NCBI GenBank assembly: GCA_036012905.1
Contig: DASCQF010000139.1
Span: 89,595 to 153,594 of the forward strand
DNA: 64,000 nucleotides
Direction: 5' to 3'
DNA from: NP936 sp002726085
GTDB lineage: Bacteria; Acidobacteriota; Vicinamibacteria; Vicinamibacterales; UBA8438
The notes under the pieces are model-generated. The model had not been told where the DNA came from and did not search any database. It saw only the letters and a list, made by a program, of their open reading frames with translations. Positions within the stretch are counted from its first letter, which is position 1. The number at the start of each line of letters is the position of its first letter. This document shows positions 35,099 to 42,919 of the stretch, piece after piece. The translations under genes and the position numbers were made by a program.

Positions 35099-36406
35099 AT
35101 GGCGTCGGTTATCGTTCACCCGGCCACGCGTGTCCATGGTCGGCTCAGGATTCCCGGCGACAAGTCTATCTCCCACCGGTACGCCCTCCTTGCGGCGCTG
35201 GCCGACGGGTCGTCAACAATTGCGCGCTATGCGCCGGGGGCCGACTGCGCTGCGACACTGGCGTGCCTCGCGGCGCTGGGGGTGGTGGTCAACGGTCCCC
35301 ATGATGCTCCCAATGGCGCACCGGATCGACGTGTCGTCACACTCCAGGGGCGCGGTATCGGCGGTCTGGCTCCTCCGTCCCTGCCACTTGATGCCGGCAA
35401 CTCCGGCACGACGCTCCGCCTCTTGTCCGGTGTGCTCGCCGGACACCCGTTCGACAGCATCATCACCGGAGACCGGTCGCTGCGACGGCGACCCATGCGA
35501 CGAATCATCGAACCGTTGTCCAGGATGGGCGCGCAGTTGAGCGCACCCGACGACCGCCCTCCAATCACCATTCGGGGCGCGTCGCTACGGGGCATCGATT
35601 TCACGCCCCCCGTGGCGAGCGCTCAGGTCAAGACCGCGATACTGCTGGCCGGGCTCCACGCCACGGGCGAGACAACGGTCAGAGAACGCCAGGCCACGCG
35701 TGACCACACGGAGCGGGCGTTTCCGGTGTTCGGCGCCAAGCTGACCCACCTCGACGGGGTAATTACCCTGCGTGGGGGGCAACGCCTACGCGGCACCAAC
35801 GTGACGGTCCCGGGTGACGCGTCGTCGGCAGCGTTCTGGGCGGCTGCGGCCGCCGCGTTGCCGCACTCCGACGTCACGCTCGACGATGTCGGTCTCAACC
35901 CCACCCGCACCGGGTTCCTGAAGCTCCTCGAGCGTGTTGGCGCACATGTCGAGCGGATTGACACAACCGAGGAGGGAGGTGAGCCTCGCGGTTCCCTCCG
36001 GGTCCGCCATGGTGGAAACGCCCTGCTCGAGCTCGGCCCAGACGACGTACCGAGCGTCATCGACGAGTTGCCCGTGCTGGCGGCGCTGGCGACACACGGG
36101 GGGGAATTGCATGTCACGGGCGCCAGCGAGCTTCGGCACAAAGAGAGCGACCGGATCACGGCGCTCGCCACGGGGCTCCGTCTGTTGGGAGCGCGAATCG
36201 ACGAACTGGAAGACGGATTTCACGTCATTGGCGATCGGCAGCTCCAGGGAGGAACGGCCGATGCCGCGGGCGACCACCGGCTGGCCATGGCATTCGCCGT
36301 CGCGGCGCTCGGTGGGGCGCGACCCAGCGAGATCCTCAATGCCGAGATCGTCGACGTGTCGTACCCCGGATTCTTCGATGTCCTGAAGTCAATCAGCCAA
36401 CGCTGA
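35099..36406 (+). CDS. aroA: 3-phosphoshikimate 1-carboxyvinyltransferase (EPSP synthase)
   Basis: 435 residues from ATG 35099, the normal length; the frame is open further upstream but without homologous residues. Motifs: IPGDKSISHRYALLAAL (PEP/S3P site), LDAGNSGTTLRLLSGVL, GDRSLRRRPM, and the C-terminal ESDRITALATGLRLLGA. The enzyme joins shikimate 3-phosphate and PEP in the aromatic pathway. It is followed by aroK after a repeat-rich leader. Confidence 0.97.
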   Translation: MASVIVHPATRVHGRLRIPGDKSISHRYALLAALADGSSTIARYAPGADCAATLACLAALGVVVNGPHDAPNGAPDRRVVTLQGRGIGGLAPPSLPLDAGNSGTTLRLLSGVLAGHPFDSIITGDRSLRRRPMRRIIEPLSRMGAQLSAPDDRPPITIRGASLRGIDFTPPVASAQVKTAILLAGLHATGETTVRERQATRDHTERAFPVFGAKLTHLDGVITLRGGQRLRGTNVTVPGDASSAAFWAAAAAALPHSDVTLDDVGLNPTRTGFLKLLERVGAHVERIDTTEEGGEPRGSLRVRHGGNALLELGPDDVPSVIDELPVLAALATHGGELHVTGASELRHKESDRITALATGLRLLGARIDELEDGFHVIGDRQLQGGTADAAGDHRLAMAFAVAALGGARPSEILNAEIVDVSYPGFFDVLKSISQR

Positions 36407-36413
36407 ACGGCGG

Positions 36414-36646
36414 AGCCGGGGGGTAAGGGGCGCAGCCCCAACAAACGGTGACAACGGCGCGCACAGCGCGCCCGCGAGGAGCGGCGCGGGGCGCAGGGGT
36501 CCCCGCTAGCGACGAGCCGGGGTTTGGGGCAGAGCCCCATATGAACAGTGACAAAGGCGCGCAAGTGCGCGCCCCGCGGGCGCGAAGTGGGGCTCTGGGC
36601 CCCCACGCAGCGCCCGCGCGGGGTTTGGGGCAGAGCCCCATATGAA
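36414..36646 (+). repeat. 101-bp imperfect tandem repeat, 2.3 units, running into the aroK start
   Basis: Units begin at 36414, 36515 and 36616. Units two and three share 28 identical bases (36518-36545 and 36619-36646), including TTTGGGGCAGAGCCCCATAT. Each unit has a GGGGC..AGCCCC hairpin core. Unit one is diverged. The third unit stops at the aroK initiation codon, so the repeat supplies its leader. Confidence 0.85.
36541..36645 (+). other. Small leader ORF inside the repeat, overlapping the aroK start (ATGA)
   Basis: ATG 36541 in unit two opens a 34-residue frame (begins MNSDKGAQVR, ends GLGQSPI) whose TGA at 36643-36645 overlaps the aroK ATG at 36642. The overlap is the form used for translational coupling. 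It could equally be a by-product of the tandem duplication. Confidence 0.3.
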
Positions 36647-37142
36647 AAAGGACAAGATCTACCTCGTCGGGTTCATGGGCGCGGGCAAGAGCACGCTGGC
36701 CAAGGCCCTTGCCACCAGTCTGGACTGGCGAGCAGAAGACATCGACACACTGATTGAACGCCGTGAGCATCTGGCGGTGGCCGACATCTTCGCGCGGCAC
36801 GGGGAGCCGCATTTCAGGGCCGTCGAGCGGTTGGTCCTGACCGATCTCCTCGCCACTCGACACGTGGTGATCGCGACCGGCGGCGGGACCTACGCCGCCC
36901 CCGACAACCGTAGCCTGATCGATAGGGACGGCGTCTCAATCTGGCTTGATGTATCCTTGAAGCGAATCATCGAGCGTCTGCCGCCAGACGGACGACGGCC
37001 ATTGGCGGCCAGCCGCTCCGACATGGAGCGGCTGTTCCACGCGCGACAGTCCGCCTACCGGAACGCCCACGTGCGTCTCGACGCCGAGCACACGTCGACC
37101 GGCGAATTGGTCGAGCGGGTGCTGAACTGGCTCGAGACGTAA
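36642..37142 (+). CDS. aroK: Shikimate kinase
   Basis: 166 residues from ATG 36642. P-loop GFMGAGKST at 10-18, shikimate-binding DWRAEDIDTLIE, GGGTYAA (conserved Gly loop), and the lid LPPDGRRPLAA. It phosphorylates shikimate, the step before AroA. Its first residues MKKDK align with the repeat-encoded MNSDK, so the upstream tandem repeat may have arisen by duplication of its own 5' end. Confidence 0.95.
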   Translation: MKKDKIYLVGFMGAGKSTLAKALATSLDWRAEDIDTLIERREHLAVADIFARHGEPHFRAVERLVLTDLLATRHVVIATGGGTYAAPDNRSLIDRDGVSIWLDVSLKRIIERLPPDGRRPLAASRSDMERLFHARQSAYRNAHVRLDAEHTSTGELVERVLNWLET

Positions 37143-37206
37143 CAGCAGGGTGTCACCGCGACCAAACGACCAAACACAGCTAGCAACTCGACGAGGCCTG
37201 TCCCTT

Positions 37207-37956
37207 ATGCGTTTTCTGATTCTCAGCGACATTCACGGCAACATCGACGCCCTCGATGCGGTTATGGCTCGGGCGCCCCGGGACTCCTACGACCGTTTGC
37301 TGGTGCTGGGCGACCTGCTCGGCTACGGTGCCAACCCCAACGAGGTCGTTGACCGGATTTTCGATCTGCAGCCGGACGTCATAATTCGAGGCAACCACGA
37401 CAAGGTCGCCTCCGGGGTGGAGAGCTCCGACAGCTTCAACCGGATTGCAGCCGAGGCTGCGCGATGGACCCAGAAAGCGATCACCCCGGAGAACCGCGAG
37501 CGCGTTGCCGCGCTGCCAGCCGGTCCCGTGAACGTGGACAAGGACGTCGAAGTGTGCCACGGGACACCGTTCGACGAGGACACCTATGTCTTCGACGAAG
37601 ACGACGCGGTGCGCGCGCTCGATTCCGCTCATCGGAAGATCTGTTTTTTCGGACACACCCACGTGCCGGTCGCCTATGTCCGGCAGGGCTCAGACCTGAC
37701 AGTCGTGCACCCGCAGCCGGGTGGCTCCGATGCGACAGTGGTCAACGTCCTCAAGAAGAACCGGTATCTCGTCAACCCGGGCTCAGTCGGACAACCGCGT
37801 GACACCGATTCCCGCGCTTCCTATGCGAGCTACGATTCTCGAAAGCAACGCATCGAGATTCGCCGGGTCCCCTATCGAATCGATCTAGCGCAGCAGCGGA
37901 TCAGCGAGGCAGGCCTGCCCGAGAGTCTCGCCTTTCGCCTCGGACTCGGCCGTTAG
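37207..37956 (+). CDS. Metallophosphoesterase (YfcE/calcineurin-like)
   Basis: 249 residues from ATG 37207 (the frame is open from 37150). Motifs: LILSDIHGNIDAL (metal site I), VLGDLLGYGANPNE (II), IRGNHDK (III), and FFGHTHVP (V). LVNPGSVGQPRD near the end matches YfcE-type phosphodiesterases. The substrate is unknown. Its stop overlaps that of the convergent small ORF at 37953. Confidence 0.9.
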   Translation: MRFLILSDIHGNIDALDAVMARAPRDSYDRLLVLGDLLGYGANPNEVVDRIFDLQPDVIIRGNHDKVASGVESSDSFNRIAAEAARWTQKAITPENRERVAALPAGPVNVDKDVEVCHGTPFDEDTYVFDEDDAVRALDSAHRKICFFGHTHVPVAYVRQGSDLTVVHPQPGGSDATVVNVLKKNRYLVNPGSVGQPRDTDSRASYASYDSRKQRIEIRRVPYRIDLAQQRISEAGLPESLAFRLGLGR

Positions 37957-38120
37957 CTCGTCTCCGCTGTCTTCTCAGCTTTCTTTCGGGCCGCCCGTTC
38001 TTCCCGACGGCGCAACTCGGACGCATACGCGTCGGCCGCGGCACGCGAACCGAGAATCCAGCCGACGACCAGGCCAAGCAGCAGGATCGCGGGGATGTAG
38101 ATGTAGTGTCCGGCAGGCAT
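37953..38120 (-). CDS. Small membrane protein (55 aa) at the end of the ccm operon
   Basis: ATG 38120 opens a 55-residue frame: a short periplasmic start, one strong membrane helix (YIYIPAILLLGLVVGWIL), and a charged cytoplasmic tail rich in Arg, Glu and Lys (ELRRREERAARKKAEK). The helix-plus-charged-tail form is that of CcmD, but the family is not certain, as the next gene upstream is the better CcmD. Its stop TAA overlaps the phosphoesterase stop on the other strand by three bases. An inverted repeat pair lies upstream. Confidence 0.5.
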   Translation of the reverse strand: MPAGHYIYIPAILLLGLVVGWILGSRAAADAYASELRRREERAARKKAEKTAETS

Positions 38121-38130
38121 CGGTTACGAA

Positions 38131-38267
38131 GAAGTCAGAAGGCAGAATAAGAACCGTGGACTGGCCTGAGTGACTCGGGAACCGGCCCCTTCAAAACCGA
38201 CTATCGCTTCATAGTTGAAAGTCGGCGAAGCCATCCGATGATCTTCTGACTTCTGCCTTCTGACTTC
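38131..38267. repeat. Inverted pair of the GAAGTCAGAAG repeat
   Basis: Left arm GAAGTCAGAAGGCAGAA at 38131-38147 is the exact 17-base reverse complement of the right arm at 38251-38267. About 103 bases lie between, including GGCGAAGCC (38224-38232), the companion module of the family. The element fills the gap between the 55-aa ORF and ccmD. Confidence 0.8.
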
Positions 38268-38273
38268 TAGTCG

Positions 38274-38603
38274 TCAGGGATTTTCCCTTTCCGTCACCCG
38301 CCGCGCGACGTCAGCGAGCTCTCGCTCCACGGTGCCGAGTCTCCGCCAGATGGTCCAGAGGTAGCCGATCGCAATCGCCCAGACCGCGGCGTAGGCGCCG
38401 ATCAGGAGCGGTGCCGCCGGGAGCTGATCTTCGAGCGGAATGTCGTCCATCGGCACGAAACCGTCCTGGGCCGCCCCGGGAGGCTGGGCCGCGACGGTCG
38501 TGGTCCAGATCGGGCTCAGAGACACACCAAGTACGACCAGTATCACGGAAAGCGTGGCGACCGTCGTCCCACGGTCGCTTCCCCTCACGCACAGTCGCGC
38601 CAC
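38274..38603 (-). CDS. ccmD: CcmD-like small protein
   Basis: 109 residues from GTG 38603 with ribosome site GGAGGAGG eight bases upstream, three bases after the ccmC stop. The N-terminal 40 residues look like an export signal. The end (LIGAYAAVWAIAIGYLWTIWRRL then VERELADVARRV) has the CcmD pattern: one helix, WRRL, charged coil. CcmD helps release holo-CcmE from the CcmABC complex. Assigned from shape and place next to ccmC. Confidence 0.68.
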   Translation of the reverse strand: MARLCVRGSDRGTTVATLSVILVVLGVSLSPIWTTTVAAQPPGAAQDGFVPMDDIPLEDQLPAAPLLIGAYAAVWAIAIGYLWTIWRRLGTVERELADVARRVTERENP

Positions 38604-38606
38604 GAC

Positions 38607-39269
38607 CTAGTCCTCCTCCAGTGCGAGATACAGCCGGTCGAGCGTCGCACGCTGCTCTTCCAGGCGGCTCCGGGCCGACAACAGCGCCAAACACAGCACG
38701 ATGAACCCGCCAAACGACCACCAGAGCGGGATACCGAAATCCACCGGGAGTGTCGGGACAACCGATGTCCGTGGATGCACGGTCCGCCAGATCTCGGTCG
38801 ACACATAGAGAAACGGCACGTTCGCCATGGCAAAAATGCCGAGACCGGCCGCGAGACGGTCCGAGCCGGCGCCGCCATATTGACGCAAAAGGAGATAGGC
38901 CGCGAGGATCAGCTCGAGGATCACCGCCATCGTCAATCGCGCGTCCCATTGCCACCAGACGCCCCAGGCTTTGATGCCCCAGAGCGGACCCGTGATCAAC
39001 CCCATCAACCCGAAGATCGCGGCCAGCTCGGCAGCCGACACTGCCAGTCTGTCGGCCACGGGCGTACGCCGGAACAGGTAGAACACGCTGGAAATGCCAA
39101 GGATGAAGATCGACAGGAACATCGCCATCCAGGACGGGAAATGGAAATAGAAGATCTTCTGCACGAGCCCCATAGTCGACTCGTATGGCGCACGCACGAT
39201 GATGATCGGCGCGCTCACGAACACGAGGAGCGACACGGCGGTCAGCACCGGAAACAGGCGTTTATTCAT
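38607..39269 (-). CDS. ccmC: Cytochrome c assembly haem-handling protein CcmC
   Basis: 220 residues from ATG 39269. Six hydrophobic helices; the haem-binding WWD-type block is GVWWQWDARLT, flanked by IFYFHFPSWMAMFL (His) and TVHPRTSV (His) as in the CcmC family. It handles haem and loads it onto CcmE at the periplasmic side of the inner membrane. Tightly followed by ccmD. Confidence 0.93.
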   Translation of the reverse strand: MNKRLFPVLTAVSLLVFVSAPIIIVRAPYESTMGLVQKIFYFHFPSWMAMFLSIFILGISSVFYLFRRTPVADRLAVSAAELAAIFGLMGLITGPLWGIKAWGVWWQWDARLTMAVILELILAAYLLLRQYGGAGSDRLAAGLGIFAMANVPFLYVSTEIWRTVHPRTSVVPTLPVDFGIPLWWSFGGFIVLCLALLSARSRLEEQRATLDRLYLALEED

Positions 39270-39318
39270 AATCTCATCTGGGATCGGGGATCGGGCATCG
39301 CCGGAACCGCAACCGCCC

Positions 39319-40002
39319 TCATTCTGTCATGACGGGCTCGAATGTCCATAACGCCAGAACAAGGAAGACCGCGTCAAAAAATATCAGTAAGGTGATCCAG
39401 AGCCGGGCCATTGCCAGATCAGGCTCTGGCTGCACGAGTGCAGCAGTACCACTGACCCCCATAATGAGAACCGGGATCGTCACTGGATACAGCAAGATCG
39501 GCAACAGTACCGCCCGACTCGTGGTCCGGACGAGCATCGCCGAGAACAAGGTGCCGACGCTGGCGAACCCGATGGTCCCGAGCACCAGCAGCGCCAGCAG
39601 CAACCAGGCGTGCCGGAACAATGGAGCCTGGAACAGAAACGCCACCATCACCACGACCACGGCCTCAACCGCCGCCAGCAACAGCAGCAACCCGATCAGC
39701 TTACCGAGATAGATCGCCGGGCGATCGACCGGGGCCAGCATCAGCCCCCGCAGGGCATCGTGCTGTCGCTCCCGCTCGAACGCACGCCCAAGCGCCAGCG
39801 TGCCCGCAAAGGCGATCGCGATCCACAGGATACCGGGCGCCGCCCCTTCGACCGCCTGCCCCCCGCGCACGAAGCTGAACGAGAAGACCAGTACACACGA
39901 CACAGCAAAGAACAAGGTCGTGAAGAGCATCTCGCGGCTCCGCGATTCGACGCGAAGGTCCTTGCGCATCACCAGCCAGGCGACCCGAAAAAACTCGCTC
40001 AT
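39319..40002 (-). CDS. ccmB: Haem exporter membrane subunit CcmB
   Basis: 227 residues from ATG 40002; overlaps ccmA by four bases. The N-terminal block (VMRKDLRVESRSREMLFTTL) and six helices match CcmB, with FASVGTLFSAMLVRT and LYPVTIPVLI. With CcmA it forms an ABC complex needed to release haem-loaded CcmE. Confidence 0.93.
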   Translation of the reverse strand: MSEFFRVAWLVMRKDLRVESRSREMLFTTLFFAVSCVLVFSFSFVRGGQAVEGAAPGILWIAIAFAGTLALGRAFERERQHDALRGLMLAPVDRPAIYLGKLIGLLLLLAAVEAVVVVMVAFLFQAPLFRHAWLLLALLVLGTIGFASVGTLFSAMLVRTTSRAVLLPILLYPVTIPVLIMGVSGTAALVQPEPDLAMARLWITLLIFFDAVFLVLALWTFEPVMTE

Positions 40003-40796
40003 GGCTGTGGCTCCTTGGACCTGGATGGCCTGGAGGCGCCTGCGACAGAGGCCTCGAGGCGCACGGCCCGGCCAGCGTCCCCACCTTCGGCGAGAGTCGC
40101 GCGATAGCGCTCGCGCAACGAGCCCTCTGAACCCAGCTCGCGCAATCTCCCCCGGCGCAGGAGGACGGCCCGATCGAGCAGTCCGTCCACAACGTCCAGA
40201 TCGTGTGTCGCAAGCACGATAATCCGTCGCGCGGCGCGCAGATCCCGCAAGCGGCCGACCAGGGCGTCAGACGACGCCTCATCGAGCCCGGTGAACGGCT
40301 CGTCGAACAACACGAGACGCGGCGAGTGCAGCAGGGTGCGCTCCAACGCGAGGCGTTGACGCATTCCACGCGAGAAACCCTCCACGACGTCATCCGCCCG
40401 GTCGCTCAGCCCGGCGCTGGTCAACGCCTCTACGACCCGATCCGCCGGGTTGTCCAGCCCGTATAGCCCGGCAAAGAACTCCAGGTTCTCGCGAGCCGAC
40501 AGCTCCGGATAGAGCTGAAGCTCGTGGGAGAGAAAACCGACCTGTGCCCGAAGTGCGGCGCCGGCCTGGCGGGCCGTCCGGTCTCCGAACCGCACTTCAC
40601 CGCCAGACGGCTCCGTCAGCGTCGCGAGCAGCCCAAGTAGCGTGGACTTGCCGGCGCCGTTGGGGCCAAGGAGCCCGATGATCTGACCCGCCGAACAGGT
40701 CAGCGAGACATGCGTCAGCGCCCGGCGCCGCCCGTAGGAACGGGAGACATCGGAGACGGTCACCTGCTCGAAATCGGATGTTTCGGATGCTGCCAC
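39999..40796 (-). CDS. ccmA: Cytochrome c maturation ABC ATPase CcmA
   Basis: 265 residues if GTG 40796 is used; the frame is open to 41081 but the extension is Arg-rich antisense sequence. Walker A LLGPNGAGKST, signature FSRGMRQRLAL, Walker B LVLFDEPFTGLD, and switch ATHDLDV are complete. C-terminal tail is unremarkable. It drives CcmE release rather than haem transport itself. Confidence 0.92.
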   Translation of the reverse strand: MAASETSDFEQVTVSDVSRSYGRRRALTHVSLTCSAGQIIGLLGPNGAGKSTLLGLLATLTEPSGGEVRFGDRTARQAGAALRAQVGFLSHELQLYPELSARENLEFFAGLYGLDNPADRVVEALTSAGLSDRADDVVEGFSRGMRQRLALERTLLHSPRLVLFDEPFTGLDEASSDALVGRLRDLRAARRIIVLATHDLDVVDGLLDRAVLLRRGRLRELGSEGSLRERYRATLAEGGDAGRAVRLEASVAGASRPSRSKEPQP

Positions 40797-40864
40797 GTGG
40801 TTTCTGGTGTCGCTCGACAGGCCTCGAGGCCCTCGCCTGTGCGGACGTCCAAGGCCAATGTCAA

Positions 40865-42115
40865 CTAAGCTGTGGACACGCGCGGAGCAGACTCGCCTGT
40901 GCCGGTCGTCTCCGGCGCCAACCCTTCGTCCAGATCGCGGAGCACGCGCTCCAGCCGACCAAACAACTCGGCACGTCGGGTACCGTAACGTGTCGCCCCG
41001 ATTTTGCCCTGACGATGCTGCCGTTCGGTCTTCACCAGATCGGCAAACAGCTTTTCGCGCCGTGCCCGCAGCACCTCGCACCGCTGCGTCTCTGTGTCGC
41101 TGCCACCGGTTCCGCTCGCCCCCCAGACGCTGAAAGCGACGATGAGACCGGACAGCGACAAGGCGATGATCCGAGGCCAGCCGCTATGATGTGGCAATCC
41201 ACTGAGCTCGAGTTCGACCGGCAGCCCGGCCGCCACCCGCGCACCCTCCGCCCAGAGCAACGGCGACCCGCCGCTCGCGTCCGCCGGCATTTCTCCGCGC
41301 CGAGCAATCAACCGAGACGCCACGTCCATCGCACCCCACTTCTCGATAAACACGAGCAGCTGGTCGAAGTCGGCCGTAAAGGTCTGCGACAGGACAAGAC
41401 TGCCGCTCGAATACGGCAGGATGTAGGCAACGCGAACCGGTGTCAGCCCCGGCGCGAATGCACCCGAAACCGACACCTCTGGCCCGTCGACGATGGTCCG
41501 TGGAGTCGACCCCTGGAGAATGGTCCCGGCCTGCGCCCCCGACGGCAACCTGAACTCGAACGGCGTCTCCGGCTCGACCGGCACGTCGGCCACATTGAGC
41601 ACATCCAGGAGGTAGTACACTTCGATATTCTCTTCGCCCAGCTCAATGAGAATCCGCGAATCCTGACCGAAGGTCACGCGTCCGGGTCTGGCAACCGGAG
41701 CCGCCGCCGGGTCGCCACCGGGTTCGACGCCCACCAGCATCACTGCGACGCCGCCACGACCTGGTGCCTGAAACAGATCTGACTCGAGACGCTCGCCGTC
41801 CAGGGTCGTCGCGACCTGCACCTGCGAACCGGCAGGCGGACTGCTGAATGTGGCCCGGCCGGCGGCGTCGGTATCCACCGTCGACACCGTGTCGCCGGCA
41901 CGCAGCTCGACCGAGTGCTCGACGACGTTGTTGGCGAAACTGCCCCGCAGCACGCGCACCGTGATCACCCCGTCCGGCAGATTGGGGTCGGGCCGGGGAA
42001 TCCCGGACATCTGGCTGGGGTCCGGCTGGGCCGACGCGCCGGCAACGAGCAGACACACCAGTGCGACGCTCACCGTCACTCGCACGATCACTCCGCGACG
42101 CCCGATCAATCTCAT
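40865..42115 (-). CDS. Secreted/membrane protein with carboxypeptidase-regulatory-like domain and CcmI/CcmH-operon coil
   Basis: 416 residues from ATG 42115. A signal peptide (ALVCLLVAGASAQ) is followed by a fold with short conserved turns (ITVRVLRGSFANNVVEH, TDAAGRATFSSPPAG), as in carboxypeptidase regulatory-like domains. A membrane helix lies at about 330-350, and a C-terminal amphipathic coil (KTERQHRQGKIGATRYGTRR) resembles the charged helix of CcmI-type proteins. No known enzyme motif. Its place in the middle of the ccm operon suggests a role in the maturation complex, but that is inference. Confidence 0.6.
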   Translation of the reverse strand: MRLIGRRGVIVRVTVSVALVCLLVAGASAQPDPSQMSGIPRPDPNLPDGVITVRVLRGSFANNVVEHSVELRAGDTVSTVDTDAAGRATFSSPPAGSQVQVATTLDGERLESDLFQAPGRGGVAVMLVGVEPGGDPAAAPVARPGRVTFGQDSRILIELGEENIEVYYLLDVLNVADVPVEPETPFEFRLPSGAQAGTILQGSTPRTIVDGPEVSVSGAFAPGLTPVRVAYILPYSSGSLVLSQTFTADFDQLLVFIEKWGAMDVASRLIARRGEMPADASGGSPLLWAEGARVAAGLPVELELSGLPHHSGWPRIIALSLSGLIVAFSVWGASGTGGSDTETQRCEVLRARREKLFADLVKTERQHRQGKIGATRYGTRRAELFGRLERVLRDLDEGLAPETTGTGESAPRVSTA

Positions 42116-42172
42116 TACTCGCTGCTCGTCGTGCTCTGGCTTCAGGCTACAGGCTTCGGGCACCCACTGAAC

Positions 42173-42218
42173 CTGAAGATGGCGAAGCCCCCCGACCCCT
42201 CCTGTCTCCTGTCTTCTC
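42173..42218 (-). repeat. GAAGTCAGAAG-family repeat (divergent copy)
   Basis: On the minus strand the segment reads AGAAGACAGGAGACAGGAGG, a short spacer, then GGGGGGCTTCGCCATCTTC. The order (purine-rich tract, then GGCTTCGCC) matches the copies at 38218, 48183 and 49398. It lies between two ccm-operon genes. Confidence 0.6.
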
Positions 42219-42226
42219 GAGCACTC

Positions 42227-42790
42227 TCAAAGCGCCCTCCCGCATCCCTTGCAGAAGCGGGCGTCGGCGTCGTTCATTGTCTGACAGGTACCACACACGT
42301 TCCCGTCAGCGGTCGCCGATGCCGCTGGCATGTCGGCCGACGCGCCCAGTCGCCCCTGCAACTCGCGCTCGATGAGCGCCAGGTAGTCGACCGCCTCCAC
42401 ATCCAGCTGTTTCATCAGCCGGATCGCGCGCGCGCGCAGCCGACGCCCCATCTCCTCGAAGTCGGTGTCCGACACCTTCCCCATCGCACGGTCGAACTCA
42501 AGCTCCTTGATGGACCGCATCACCAGCGTCTTCTCCCGCACCACTGCCGCGCGGCTGCGCGAACCGGCCATGACGGTGGTCTCCCGGAACTCCTTCTGCG
42601 TCAGCGGTTTGATCGCGCGATAGGACATCAAGCCGACGAACCCGGCTGCGCCGATTGCCAGGGTCAGTAGAAGTGCGCCAACCGCATCGGAGGGTCTGGC
42701 CACCAGGATGGAAATCGTCGCCGCGACGAGCGCGACCAGGACGAACAGGTGCCAGGGACGGAACGAGGAAACATCGGTGGCCGGTGTCAT
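42227..42790 (-). CDS. CcmI-like N-terminal module with C-terminal zinc ribbon
   Basis: 187 residues from ATG 42790 (GTG 42802 adds four). Two membrane helices at about 10-30 and 35-55 are followed by SIKELEFDRAMGKVSDTDF, which matches the conserved charged helix of CcmI-type cytochrome assembly proteins. The C-terminus is a double-cysteine ribbon, CGTCQTMNDADARFCKGCG (CxxC...CxxC). It may be a reduced CcmI. Position directly after ccmF supports this. Confidence 0.68.
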   Translation of the reverse strand: MTPATDVSSFRPWHLFVLVALVAATISILVARPSDAVGALLLTLAIGAAGFVGLMSYRAIKPLTQKEFRETTVMAGSRSRAAVVREKTLVMRSIKELEFDRAMGKVSDTDFEEMGRRLRARAIRLMKQLDVEAVDYLALIERELQGRLGASADMPAASATADGNVCGTCQTMNDADARFCKGCGRAL

Positions 42791-42919
42791 GAATGCGGCC
42801 ACATTGTTACTTCTCGGTCGAATTCTGCCGGTATTCTCCCTCGTCGTGCCTTGTCCGAGCCAGACGCGTCAGTGTCACACCAGGGTCTCGGTGCGACGCG
42901 GGACTTTCGCCAAGGTCTG

